Assembly (NCBI RefSeq): GCF_026625865.1
Contig: NZ_CP113067.1
Location: forward strand, 3,100,001 to 3,164,000
Direction: 5' to 3'
Length of the DNA stretch: 64,000 nucleotides
Origin: Microbacterium sp. SL75
GTDB taxonomy: Bacteria; Actinomycetota; Actinomycetes; Actinomycetales; Microbacteriaceae
The position numbers were made by a program, and so were the translations under genes. This document shows, one piece after another, positions 1 through 7,927 of this stretch; position 1 is the first letter of the stretch; each line of letters starts with the position of its first letter. The notes beneath the pieces are model-generated. The model was not told the origin of the DNA, did no database searches, and saw nothing but the letters and a program-made list of their open reading frames with translations.

Positions 1-1
1 C

Positions 2-592
2 TACCGGCGATGGTCGCTGTCGTGGGAGGCGCAGGCTTTGCTGCGCGCCCGTGGCGTGGCCGGCAGCGTGAAACTGATCGGGGCGTTCCTCGACCTCGCC
101 GACGAGGTGCGTTACCCGGAGTCGGCCGACCCGAACGGCCTGCGCGAGATTCGCCGGATCAAGGCCCGTGTCGAGAACGAACGTCTGCCGCAGGGCGCCG
201 ACCCGGCGCGACACCTCAAGCTCGGCCCGGGCTCGATCAGCGACGTGGAATGGCTCGTGCAACTCCTGCAGTTGCAGCACGCTCGCGCGACCCCCGCGAT
301 GCGCACGACGTCTACCCTCGAGGCGCTCGAAGCGGCCGTCGATGCGGGTCACATCGAGAGCGACGCGGCCGACAAACTCGCAGCGGCGTGGCACCTGGCG
401 AGCCGTCTGCGCTCCGCGAACACCCTGCTGTCGGGGCAGACGAGCAACGTCCTCCCCGTCGACCGCGCCAAACTCGACGGCATCGGCCGCATCCTCGAGT
501 ACGCGCCGCGCTCCGCGACGCAGGTCGAGGAAGACTACTTCGGCGCCACCCGCCGCGCCCGCCGCGTCTTCGACAAGCTCTTCTACGGCTGA
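2..592 (+). CDS. glnE: Glutamine synthetase adenylyltransferase/deadenylyltransferase, C-terminal end (partial)
   Basis: The frame is open from the window edge and the last 196 residues are present. They match the C-terminal helical region of GlnE, with the family's SWEAQALLRAR, RRIKARVE and HLKLGPGSISDVEWLVQ segments. The enzyme adds and removes AMP on the conserved tyrosine of type I glutamine synthetase to tune nitrogen assimilation. Its target, glnA, lies 3.4 kb away on the other strand and keeps that tyrosine. The start and the nucleotidyltransferase domains are outside the window. Confidence 0.93.
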   Translation, partial: YRRWSLSWEAQALLRARGVAGSVKLIGAFLDLADEVRYPESADPNGLREIRRIKARVENERLPQGADPARHLKLGPGSISDVEWLVQLLQLQHARATPAMRTTSTLEALEAAVDAGHIESDAADKLAAAWHLASRLRSANTLLSGQTSNVLPVDRAKLDGIGRILEYAPRSATQVEEDYFGATRRARRVFDKLFYG

Positions 593-604
593 CGGCCGCG
601 AGCG

Positions 605-634
605 AAGGGATGCCGCGAGACCGCGGCATCCCTT
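605..634. terminator. Bidirectional terminator between glnE and the acyl-CoA ligase
   Basis: A perfect 13-bp inverted repeat (605-617 with 622-634) around a 4-nt loop lies 13 bp after the glnE stop and just beyond the stop of the convergent ligase gene. The position suits termination of both transcripts. Confidence 0.75.
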
Positions 635-638
635 CCTC

Positions 639-2339
639 TCATGCTTTGGACATCAGGCGTTCGCGGACCTCACGGCGCTGCACCTTGCCGATGAGCGAGC
701 GGGGAAGGTCGTCGACGATGACGACTCGACGCGGAACCTTGTAGGCCGCGAGTCGCGCCTTGCAGAAGTCACGGATGGCGTCGGGCTCGACATGCACACC
801 CTCGCGCAGCACGATCGCCGCGGCGACGTCTTCTTGGCCGCTGGACTTCGGAAGGGCGACCACGGCTGCTCCCGCGATGTCGGGGTGCGAGGTGAGGACG
901 TCTTCGACCTCGCTCGGCGAAACGTTGAAGCCGCCGGTGATGATGATCTCTTTCAGTCGGTCGACGATGGTGACGAATCCGTCGGGCGAGACCGTGGCGA
1001 TATCGCCCGTCCGCAGCCAGCCGCCGTCGAGCAGCGTCGCCGCCGTGTCGGACGGACGGTTCCAGTACCCCTGGAAGACCTGCGGACCACGCAGCAACAG
1101 CTCGCCGGCCTCGCCCTGGGGCCGGTCGACGGTGGGGTCGTCGGGGTCCACGACGCGGATGTCGGTGCTGGGGAACGGCACGCCCACCGTTCCGGGTCGG
1201 CGCGACGGTCCGATCGGGTTGCCGAGGGCCACGGGCGAGGACTCGGTCATGCCGTAGCCTTCCACGAGCAACCCTCCGGTCGCGGCCTCCCAGCGATCGA
1301 CGGTCGCGACGGGCAGGCTCATCGCGCCCGAGATCGCGAACCGCACGGTGCTCAGATCGACGGTGCCGCGTGCTGCGGCGCGCGCAAGCTGGTCGTAGAT
1401 AGGAGGAACGGCCGGAAGGAACGTCGGCGGACTCTTCTTCGCCGCCGCCGACACCAGCTCGAGGTCGTACTTCGGAAACAGCACGAGTTTCGCGCCGATG
1501 CTCATCGCGAATGTGAGGCAGAGCGTGAGTCCGTAGGCGTGGAAGAGCGGGAGCACGCCATAGAACGTCTCTTCACCGTCGCGCAGGCCGGGTACCCACG
1601 CGCGACCCTGCATCGCGTTCGCGCGGAGGTTGGAGTGCGTGAGGACCGCACCCTTAGGCGTACCTGTGGTGCCGCTGGTGTATTGCAACAGTGCGATGTC
1701 GTCGAGAACCGGCCCCGCGTGCTTACGCGAGAGCGTGCCATGCGTCAGCAGCTTCTCCCACGCGAGCGGCCGCTTCGAGCGCGGGGTGCTCGTGAGCTGC
1801 TCACGCGCGGCCTTCGCCTTCGCGATGGGGAGACGCAGCGCGAGGCGCTTAGCCAGGGGGAGTGCGGCCGTGATGTCGACGCTGACGATCTTCTCGAGCG
1901 CGAGGTCGGCGGGGAACTCCGCGACCGTGTCAGCAAGCTTGTCCCAGACGATGGCGAACCGCGCGCCGTGGTCCTCGAACTGGTGGCGGAGCTCGCGCGG
2001 GGTGTAGATCGGGTTGTGCTCGATGACAATGGCACCGAGTCGGAGCGCAGCGTAGAAGGCGACCACGTGCTGCGGGGAGTTCGGAAGCACGAGAGCGACG
2101 CGGTCCCCGGCCCTCACGCCGAGGCGCCGTAGTCCCTCGGCAGCCCGGGAGACCTGGTCGCCGAGCTCGCGATAGGTGGTGGGCGCGCCGAAGAATTCGA
2201 GTGCGGTCTTCTTGCCGAACTGGGCGACCGACGCGGCCAGCATTTCGGGGAGCGTCTGCGAAGGCTCGTCGATCTCGAGGGGGACACCCTCGGCGTAGGA
2301 GGCAGACCACGGACGCGACGCGTAGGGAGACTCGGGCAT
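639..2339 (-). CDS. Long-chain fatty-acid-CoA ligase / AMP-dependent synthetase
   Basis: A 566-residue ANL-superfamily enzyme that would activate a carboxylic acid as an acyl-AMP and transfer it to CoA. The nucleotide-binding motif YTSGTTGTPKG is near residue 220, the GYGMTES motif near 360, and the hinge segment LKEIIITGGFNV near 465. The C-terminal catalytic lysine sits in RSLIGKVQRRE. The ATG at 2339 is chosen because the protein then begins just before the conserved N-terminal domain; the longer open frame upstream has no family similarity. Substrate is inferred from overall resemblance to FadD-type ligases. It would feed the beta-oxidation pair at 34.5-37.8 kb. Confidence 0.9.
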   Translation of the reverse strand: MPESPYASRPWSASYAEGVPLEIDEPSQTLPEMLAASVAQFGKKTALEFFGAPTTYRELGDQVSRAAEGLRRLGVRAGDRVALVLPNSPQHVVAFYAALRLGAIVIEHNPIYTPRELRHQFEDHGARFAIVWDKLADTVAEFPADLALEKIVSVDITAALPLAKRLALRLPIAKAKAAREQLTSTPRSKRPLAWEKLLTHGTLSRKHAGPVLDDIALLQYTSGTTGTPKGAVLTHSNLRANAMQGRAWVPGLRDGEETFYGVLPLFHAYGLTLCLTFAMSIGAKLVLFPKYDLELVSAAAKKSPPTFLPAVPPIYDQLARAAARGTVDLSTVRFAISGAMSLPVATVDRWEAATGGLLVEGYGMTESSPVALGNPIGPSRRPGTVGVPFPSTDIRVVDPDDPTVDRPQGEAGELLLRGPQVFQGYWNRPSDTAATLLDGGWLRTGDIATVSPDGFVTIVDRLKEIIITGGFNVSPSEVEDVLTSHPDIAGAAVVALPKSSGQEDVAAAIVLREGVHVEPDAIRDFCKARLAAYKVPRRVVIVDDLPRSLIGKVQRREVRERLMSKA

Positions 2340-2427
2340 ACTCCTATCCTTGCGTGCCCCTCCGACATGGCGGCGGCGGTTGACCTGAAGGGATGCCGCG
2401 AAGTCGGCGACCTGGTTCGATGGGGAA

Positions 2428-3270
2428 GTGCACTTCCGACCGCTGGCCGACGATGACCTCGCCGTCCCTCCCTCCTGGTGGGCTGATCGCTCACTCGCCC
2501 GCGACCGTTGGCGCGACGACGATACCCGATCAGCGGTTGTCGTCGACGGGGGCGAGATCGTCGCCGCGGGAGCGATCTGGCTCTCGCGACTGCACGAGGA
2601 TCGATTCTGGCTCGAGATTGTCGTGGACCCCGAACGACGCCGACGGGGCATCGGAACCGCGCTGACACAGCACCTGTCGACGCTGCGCTCGCGCGACCTG
2701 CCCTTCATGGCACGCGGCTACGTCGACGACGAGAGCATGCACTTCGCCGATGCGTTGGGTGCTCGCACAATCCAGACCGTCCCGCCGGCGCGCGCGAGTC
2801 TCGACGCACTGACGGAGCTGCGCACCCACCCCGGGGTGCAACCGCTCGCCGGTGCCGACAGCTCGCGCATCGAGTCGGCGTACGCGGAGCTGTACCGCTG
2901 GACGCACGAAACCTGGAGCCCGGTGCGAGCCGGTTTCGAAACCTCTCTCGCCGGAGGTCTCTGGGACGAGCTGGACGTCGAGGCCTCGGCTCTCGCGGTC
3001 GACGAATCGGGCCGCATCCGAGCCCTCGCTCTCACGTTCCGCGACACCGACCCCGCGCTGATCGTCGCCGAGACGATCGCACGCAACGAGCCGGAAGGGG
3101 AGCACTTGGTCGAGGGGTGCATCCGCCGCGCGATGACGATCCTCGCCCATCGCGGTCTCACCATGGTCGATTTCGACGGACACGTGAGCGACCCGCACTT
3201 CCTCCCCGCCCTCTCGCGCCTGCGTCCGGCCGGGCGCTGGTTCCGCCTCGTCGAGATCCCGGCCCCGTGA
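2428..3270 (+). CDS. GNAT-family N-acetyltransferase
   Basis: A 280-residue protein whose N-terminal half is a GNAT domain. The acetyl-CoA pyrophosphate-binding loop RRRRGIGTAL lies at about residues 70-79, preceded by the usual LEIVVDPE strand. The second half resembles a degenerate second GNAT repeat. The start is a GTG preceded by GGGGA. Its last base overlaps the GTG of the next gene, so the two are probably co-translated. The acetyl acceptor cannot be told from the sequence. Confidence 0.85.
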   Translation: MHFRPLADDDLAVPPSWWADRSLARDRWRDDDTRSAVVVDGGEIVAAGAIWLSRLHEDRFWLEIVVDPERRRRGIGTALTQHLSTLRSRDLPFMARGYVDDESMHFADALGARTIQTVPPARASLDALTELRTHPGVQPLAGADSSRIESAYAELYRWTHETWSPVRAGFETSLAGGLWDELDVEASALAVDESGRIRALALTFRDTDPALIVAETIARNEPEGEHLVEGCIRRAMTILAHRGLTMVDFDGHVSDPHFLPALSRLRPAGRWFRLVEIPAP

Positions 3271-3602
3271 GTCGCGCCGGGGGGCGGTGGACCAGAGAGC
3301 TGGATCGGCAGTTACGCGCGCGCGGACGCACCTGGGCGGTGCTCCTGATCCTGGGTGCAGTCGTGTTCGGGTCGCTCCTCGGCGGGTACGTGCTCTCGAT
3401 CCTCGCGGACCTCAGCGCCGGCAGCATCGATTGGGACGAGGCGCTCGGCTCCGGCCGAAGGCACATCCCCGCCGGGGTCATGGTCTGGGTGGGCGGCCCG
3501 TTCGCCGTGCTCAGCCTCGTCTACGGCGCCGCTCTCACCGTGCGCCTGGTCCGCGCCTGGCGGGACATGTCCCGCGAGGAAACGCAGCGCCCCTCGCGAT
3601 GA
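3267..3602 (+). CDS. Small membrane protein
   Basis: A 111-residue protein of unknown function. It has a basic N-terminus (RELDRQLRARGR) and two hydrophobic segments, about residues 24-46 and 68-92, joined by a short loop, which predicts a two-pass membrane protein with both ends inside. Its GTG start overlaps the stop of the acetyltransferase gene (GTGA), the coupling pattern used repeatedly in this genome. Confidence 0.72.
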   Translation: MSRAGGRWTRELDRQLRARGRTWAVLLILGAVVFGSLLGGYVLSILADLSAGSIDWDEALGSGRRHIPAGVMVWVGGPFAVLSLVYGAALTVRLVRAWRDMSREETQRPSR

Positions 3603-3616
3603 GCGGTCGATCGGCC

Positions 3617-3622
3617 TAGCCT
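3617..3622 (+). promoter_or_regulatory. -10 element (TAGCCT) of the DUF2277 gene
   Basis: A TANNNT hexamer ends 7 nt before the ATG at 3630 and no Shine-Dalgarno sequence lies between them. Transcription would begin at or next to the start codon, giving a leaderless mRNA. Confidence 0.5.
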
Positions 3623-3629
3623 GTCGGGC

Positions 3630-3941
3630 ATGTGCCGCAACATCGTTCCCCTGCACAACTTCACACCCCCCGCGACGGATGCCGAGTGCCACGACGCCGC
3701 GCTGCAGTTCGTACGCAAGATCGTGGGGACGACCACGCCGTCTCGGGCCAATCAGGACGTCTTCGATCGCGCCGTGGCTGAGATCGCGGCATCCGTCCGG
3801 CACCTGCTTGACGATCTGGTGACGAACGCCCCGCCGAAGGTTCGCGAGGTCGAGGCGGCGAAGCGGCAGGCCCGCTCCGCCGAGCGATACGAGGCGATCC
3901 GCGTCTTCCAGGAGCAGAAGCGCGCGGCCCGAGCGGGCTGA
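3630..3941 (+). CDS. DUF2277 family protein
   Basis: A 103-residue protein matching the DUF2277 family, which opens with the signature MCRNI..LHNF.PPAT and continues with an LQFVRKI helix and an FDRAV segment; all are present. The C-terminal third is lysine/arginine rich and helical. No enzymatic activity is established for the family. It appears to be transcribed on its own from a leaderless promoter. Confidence 0.88.
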   Translation: MCRNIVPLHNFTPPATDAECHDAALQFVRKIVGTTTPSRANQDVFDRAVAEIAASVRHLLDDLVTNAPPKVREVEAAKRQARSAERYEAIRVFQEQKRAARAG

Positions 3942-3973
3942 GCCGGTCCCGGCCCCCGTGCCCCTTTCGCGAA

Positions 3974-4017
3974 CGTCGACGCCCGCCCCCGCGAAACGGC
4001 GGGGACGGGCGTCGACG
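3974..4017 (-). terminator. glnA terminator hairpin
   Basis: A long inverted repeat with a perfect 12-bp outer stem (3974-3985 with 4006-4017) and further GC pairing inside follows the glnA stop, which is read leftward. It could also serve the convergent DUF2277 gene. Confidence 0.65.
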
Positions 4018-4032
4018 TGGACGATCGGGCGA

Positions 4033-5457
4033 TCAGACCCCGAAGTACAGCTCGTACTCGAAGGGGTGCGGGCGCTGGGCGATCGGCTGGATCTCGTTCT
4101 CGATCTTGTACTCGATCCAGGTGTCGATGAGCTCCTGCGTGAAGACGCCACCGGCGAGCAGGAACTCGTGGTCGGCGCGTAGAGCCTCGAGCGAGTCGAG
4201 GAGCGAGTTCGGAACCTGCGGGATGTTCTTGGCCTCTTCGGCGGGGAGCTCGTAGAGGTCCTTGTCGACGGGCTCGTGCGGCTCGATGCGGTTCTTGATG
4301 CCGTCGATGCCGGCCATCAGCTGGGCCGCGAATGCCAGGTACGGGTTGCCCGAGGCGTCGGGCGCACGGAACTCGATGCGCTTGGCCTTGGGGTTGGTGC
4401 CCGTGATCGGGATGCGGATGGCGGCGGAGCGGTTACCGGCCGAGTACACCAGGTTGACCGGCGCCTCGAAGCCCTTCACCAGGCGGTGGTAGCTGTTGAG
4501 GGTCGGGTTGGTGAAGGCGAGGACGGCGGGCGCGTGCGCCAGCAGACCACCGATGTACCAGCGGGCGATGTCGGAGAGCCCGCCGTAGCCGGTCTCGTCG
4601 TAGAACAGCGGCTTGCCGTCGTTCCACAGCGACTGGTGGGTGTGCATGCCCGAGCCGTTGTCACCGAAGAGCGGCTTCGGCATGAAGGTCGCAACCTTGC
4701 CCCACTGCTCGCAGGTGTTCTTGACGATGTACTTGAACTTCAAGATGTCGTCGGCCGCGTGCAGCATCGTGTCGAAGCGGTAGTTGATCTCCTGCTGACC
4801 ACCCGTGCCGACCTCGTGGTGCGAGCGCTCGAGGGCGAAACCCGCCTCGATCAGCTTGAGGGTGATGTCGTCGCGGAGGTCCGCCGTCTTGTCGACGGGG
4901 GAGACGGGGAAGTAGCCGCCCTTGTACGGGGTCTTGTTGGCGAGGTTTCCGCCCTCTTCTTCGCGACCGGTGTTCCAGGCGCCTTCCTCGGAGTCGACCG
5001 AGTAGAAGCTCGAGTTCTGCTTCACTTCGTAACGCACGTCGTCGAAGATGTAGAACTCAGCCTCGGGGGCGAAGAACGCGGTGTCGGCGATGCCGGTGGA
5101 GGCGAGGTACTTCTCGGCCTTCTTGGCGACCTGGCGCGGGTCCTTGCCGTAGATCTCACCGTTGCGCGGGTTGTAGATGTCGAAGATCATGACGAGGGTC
5201 TTGGCCTCGCGGAACTGGTCGACGTACGCCGTGGTCACGTCGGGGATCAGCTGCATGTCCGACTCGTGGATGTTCGCGAACCCGCGGATCGACGAGCCAT
5301 CGAACAGCTGTCCGACGGTGAAGAACTCCTCGTCGACGGTCGAGGCGGGGATGTTGAAGTGCTGCTGCACACCAGGAAGATCCGTGAAACGGATGTCGAG
5401 GAACTTGACGTCCTCGTCCTGGATGAACTTGAGCACCTCGGACGAATCTTTGAACAT
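4033..5457 (-). CDS. glnA: Type I glutamine synthetase
   Basis: A 474-residue GSI enzyme that makes glutamine from glutamate, ammonia and ATP. It contains the N-terminal beta-grasp domain, the GSSIRGF segment, the EAEFYIFDD metal-ligand motif, the [12 protein letters not shown] signature and the NRSAAIRIP loop. Tyr402 in [11 protein letters not shown] is the adenylylation site of the GSI-beta class, which fits the neighbouring glnE. The ATG at 5457 has GGAG 7 nt upstream; a longer in-frame extension to 5550 is not family-like. A GlnR-type box about 94-109 bp upstream suggests nitrogen control of transcription as well as of activity. Confidence 0.97.
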   Translation of the reverse strand: MFKDSSEVLKFIQDEDVKFLDIRFTDLPGVQQHFNIPASTVDEEFFTVGQLFDGSSIRGFANIHESDMQLIPDVTTAYVDQFREAKTLVMIFDIYNPRNGEIYGKDPRQVAKKAEKYLASTGIADTAFFAPEAEFYIFDDVRYEVKQNSSFYSVDSEEGAWNTGREEEGGNLANKTPYKGGYFPVSPVDKTADLRDDITLKLIEAGFALERSHHEVGTGGQQEINYRFDTMLHAADDILKFKYIVKNTCEQWGKVATFMPKPLFGDNGSGMHTHQSLWNDGKPLFYDETGYGGLSDIARWYIGGLLAHAPAVLAFTNPTLNSYHRLVKGFEAPVNLVYSAGNRSAAIRIPITGTNPKAKRIEFRAPDASGNPYLAFAAQLMAGIDGIKNRIEPHEPVDKDLYELPAEEAKNIPQVPNSLLDSLEALRADHEFLLAGGVFTQELIDTWIEYKIENEIQPIAQRPHPFEYELYFGV

Positions 5458-5550
5458 GAAGACTCCAGAGGTAGAACATTCGGGATCATGCCGGCCTCGG
5501 CCAGCCTCCTCGACCATACCCAGAACCGGTGTCCCGGTCATATCTCGCAT

Positions 5551-5566
5551 GTTTCGGGGATGTTAC
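5551..5566 (-). promoter_or_regulatory. GlnR-type box upstream of glnA
   Basis: Read on the glnA strand this is GTAAC, six bases, GAAAC, the a-site/b-site arrangement of actinobacterial GlnR operators. It sits 94-109 bp before the glnA start, the same distance as an identical arrangement before amt. A weaker second pair (GATAT, six bases, GACAC) follows at the expected 22-bp period. The GlnR assignment rests on the motif; no glnR gene is in the window. Confidence 0.7.
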
Positions 5567-5577
5567 GGGGCCCCGAT

Positions 5578-5583
5578 TACGCT
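5578..5583 (+). promoter_or_regulatory. -10 element (TACGCT) of the RDD gene
   Basis: The TANNNT hexamer ends 7 nt before the GTG at 5591, with no ribosome binding site between. It sits 12 bp from the GlnR-type box, so occupancy of the box could also affect this gene. Confidence 0.5.
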
Positions 5584-5590
5584 GGATGCC

Positions 5591-6019
5591 GTGAGCCTCC
5601 CCGCCGAGAACGATTATCCGGGCCAGCGGCTCGGCCTTCCCCGCGAGGGTCGCGGCTCCATCGCCCGGCCGGGGCGCCGGATCGCGGCGCTGTTGATCGA
5701 CGTCGCGAGCGCCGGTCTGATCGGATACGCGTTCTTCTCCGCCCCCGACCCTGTAACCGGCGTCCCGTTCGCGAACCCGATCGCGACGAACCTCATCTTC
5801 TTCACCGTGCAGATCCTGTTCATCCCGCTCTTGGGCGGAAGCCCGGGGCACCGGATCATGGGGATGCGGCTCGAGCTGGCATCCGGGGGCTGGGTGGGCG
5901 TCTGGCGCCCGATCGTCCGCACCGTACTGCTGGCCGTGATCATCCCCGCCGTCGTCTGGGACGCCGATCAGCGTGGCCTGCACGACAAGGTGGTCGGCAC
6001 GGTTCTCGTCCGCACCTGA
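5591..6019 (+). CDS. RDD-domain membrane protein
   Basis: A 142-residue integral membrane protein of the RDD family: an arginine-containing first helix (GRRIAALLIDVASAGLIGYAF), a second hydrophobic segment around residues 65-85 followed by GGSPGHRIMGMRLE, and a third helix near the end with the family's QRGLHDKVVGT tail. The role of RDD proteins is mostly unknown; some have been linked to ion or osmolyte transport. In related actinobacteria the gene sits between glnA and the DUF4191 gene, as here. The GTG start follows a -10 element directly. Confidence 0.88.
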   Translation: MSLPAENDYPGQRLGLPREGRGSIARPGRRIAALLIDVASAGLIGYAFFSAPDPVTGVPFANPIATNLIFFTVQILFIPLLGGSPGHRIMGMRLELASGGWVGVWRPIVRTVLLAVIIPAVVWDADQRGLHDKVVGTVLVRT

Positions 6020-6032
6020 ACCCGCGAGCACC

Positions 6033-6072
6033 GATGAGAAAGGCCCCCGCCACAGCGGGGGCCTTTCTCATC
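6033..6072. terminator. Bidirectional terminator (17-bp stem)
   Basis: A perfect 17-bp inverted repeat (6033-6049 with 6056-6072) with a 6-nt loop and AGAAA/TTTCT ends lies between the convergent RDD and DUF4191 genes. It reads as a rho-independent terminator in both directions. Confidence 0.85.
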
Positions 6073-6075
6073 GAA

Positions 6076-6786
6076 TCAACGGGGGCGCGGTGAGCGCATC
6101 TTGGTCGGGTCGACACCCTTCGGGATCGGCAACGACGACAGGCCCTGCGACACCGACGACACACGCTTGATGACGGCAGCCATCGTCGAGCGGTCGACCT
6201 TCTTGGGCAGCGCCTTGATGGTCGAGGCCAGCTTGGCGATCGGCACCTCGTCGTCGCCGTGACCGACGTAGAGCACGGTGACGGGGACGCCGGCCGCGAC
6301 ACGCGTCACGCGGGAACGCTCCTCGCCGACGAGACGCGTCAGTCGGCTGCGGTTGCCCTCGCCGATGAGCACGACGCCACCGCGGCCGATGGCGCGGTAG
6401 ACGGCCTCCTGCGTGCGGGGGTTGACGCCGATCGGCGCCTCCGAGGCCTGCCAGTTACGACCGAGAGACGACGACAGCACGTGCCCGGTCGCGCCGGGCA
6501 TGCCGTCGATCTTCTTGTACATGGCCGTCGTCGAGAGACGTGTCATGGTGATCATCGAGGCCAGGATGCCGGCCAGCAGACCCGTCACACCCCAGAGGAT
6601 GACGCTCCATGCGGCGAGCGGCGGGATGAGGAAGCCGACGAGCACGCCGAGGGCGATGCCCACCAGCACGATTCCGGCCAGCAGGAACGGCAGCCACCGG
6701 TACTCCTTCTGCGTGAAGGTGTACAGGGTTTTCAGCTGCGAGAAGAAGCCCGGACGCTTCTCGGGCGTGGTGGTGCGAGCGGCCAT
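6076..6786 (-). CDS. DUF4191 family membrane protein
   Basis: A 236-residue protein of the actinobacterial DUF4191 family. After a basic N-terminus (FFSQLKTLYTFTQKEYRWLP) come two adjacent transmembrane helices at about residues 33-80, then a soluble domain with the conserved IGRGGVVLIGEG and LTRLVGEERSRV segments. In many actinobacteria it lies next to lipoate synthesis genes and glnA; here only the glnA side is nearby. Function is unknown. A -10-like TCTATC lies just before the start. Confidence 0.88.
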   Translation of the reverse strand: MAARTTTPEKRPGFFSQLKTLYTFTQKEYRWLPFLLAGIVLVGIALGVLVGFLIPPLAAWSVILWGVTGLLAGILASMITMTRLSTTAMYKKIDGMPGATGHVLSSSLGRNWQASEAPIGVNPRTQEAVYRAIGRGGVVLIGEGNRSRLTRLVGEERSRVTRVAAGVPVTVLYVGHGDDEVPIAKLASTIKALPKKVDRSTMAAVIKRVSSVSQGLSSLPIPKGVDPTKMRSPRPR

Positions 6787-6902
6787 GAATTGATTCTATC
6801 TTTGCCGCGAGACCTTCCTCCCCAGCGGACGGTTCCGCCGGATGGTCCCCGCTTCCGACTTTTCTCGACACGCGGTCGGAGCGGTTCCGCCACCATCGCG
6901 GG

Positions 6903-7910
6903 ATGAGCAGCTCCACGGCATCCGTTCTCGCCGAACCGTTCGATGCGTACCTGCGGCGTCGCGCGCGCAGCACCGTCCCCCTCACCGCGGGGGAGGCGGT
7001 GACCGCGGCCGTCGGCCTCCTTCGCGGATGCCGCGGGGCAGCCGCCGCTCGAGAGGGAACGACGTGGTGGCTGACGGCGACCGGCTGCCCCGTGGCCGTG
7101 GACGACCCGGGCGGACAGGACGGCGTCGCCGCGACGGCGGAGAGCCTCGCGCACCTCGCCGAGATCGCCGCAGACCCGCCCACCCGCGACATCCTCGGTC
7201 GAGCACGAGAGAGCGTCCTGACCCGCCCTCCCCGGGATTGGGATGCCGTCGAAAGACGCCTCTTCTCGCACGCGGCGCCGCTGCCTCTCGTCCTCGGCCC
7301 GCTCATCCCGTCCGTCGAAGCCGCAGCGCCTTCACCTGAGCGCGAGGGTGCGGTGGCGCGTGTGCTCGAGTTGGTCGACGCCGATCTGGCCGAGGCGACG
7401 CGCAGCGCTCTCGAAGGCATCCGCGAGCGCTGGCGCACCTCACGGATGCTTCGACTCGCGACCGTCGGAGGGGGCCTCGCCGTGATCGCGGTCATCGGCT
7501 TCTCGCTCATTCCGGCGGAGCACAGCTCGGCGCCGGCCGCATCCGAACGGACGCTGATGGATCCCGCACCGACCTCCTCCACGCCGTGGCTGTCGGACCC
7601 ACCGCCGGTGGATGAAAGACGCCCGCTCTCCGATGACGTCGAAGAGATCGCGCGAAGGCTCTTCACGGACATCGCCGGATGCCACGACGACAAGGCCTGC
7701 GCGTCGTCCTACGAGGAGAACTCAGTGTTCCCGCGGGAGCCTCTGCTCGCGGATGCCGCCGCGGGGGAGATCGAGGTGGTCGACGACTTCGGGGGAGTGA
7801 CCGTCGTACGCGTCGACGCCGCAGGATCGACGCAGTACGTCACTCTCGTGCGGCAGAACGAGAGATGGCTGGTCCGCGCCGCCAGAACGGTCGCGGACCA
7901 GCCATCATGA
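6903..7910 (+). CDS. Single-pass membrane protein of unknown function
   Basis: A 335-residue protein not assigned to a named family. Residues 1-180 are soluble and rich in Ala, Arg and Glu. A single transmembrane helix spans about 182-204 (MLRLATVGGG to IGFSLIP). After a proline/serine linker comes an outer domain of about 100 residues that could adopt an alpha/beta fold (EIARRLFTDIAG, TVVRVDAAG, QNERWLVRA). This layout resembles actinobacterial membrane-anchored sensor or NTF2-like accessory proteins, but that is only inference. It is convergent with sucB, 17 bp away. Confidence 0.75.
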   Translation: MSSSTASVLAEPFDAYLRRRARSTVPLTAGEAVTAAVGLLRGCRGAAAAREGTTWWLTATGCPVAVDDPGGQDGVAATAESLAHLAEIAADPPTRDILGRARESVLTRPPRDWDAVERRLFSHAAPLPLVLGPLIPSVEAAAPSPEREGAVARVLELVDADLAEATRSALEGIRERWRTSRMLRLATVGGGLAVIAVIGFSLIPAEHSSAPAASERTLMDPAPTSSTPWLSDPPPVDERRPLSDDVEEIARRLFTDIAGCHDDKACASSYEENSVFPREPLLADAAAGEIEVVDDFGGVTVVRVDAAGSTQYVTLVRQNERWLVRAARTVADQPS

Positions 7911-7927
7911 GCTGGTGCTCGGCGGGA

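Noticed and set aside
168..2132. Long plus-strand open frame opposite the acyl-CoA ligase gene
   Set aside because: It has no family similarity and runs antisense to a complete ANL enzyme with all motifs; a high-GC shadow frame.
4276..6093. 605-codon plus-strand frame opposite glnA
   Set aside because: Antisense to an intact glutamine synthetase; composition (Val/Asp/Arg-rich) is typical of a reverse-strand shadow.
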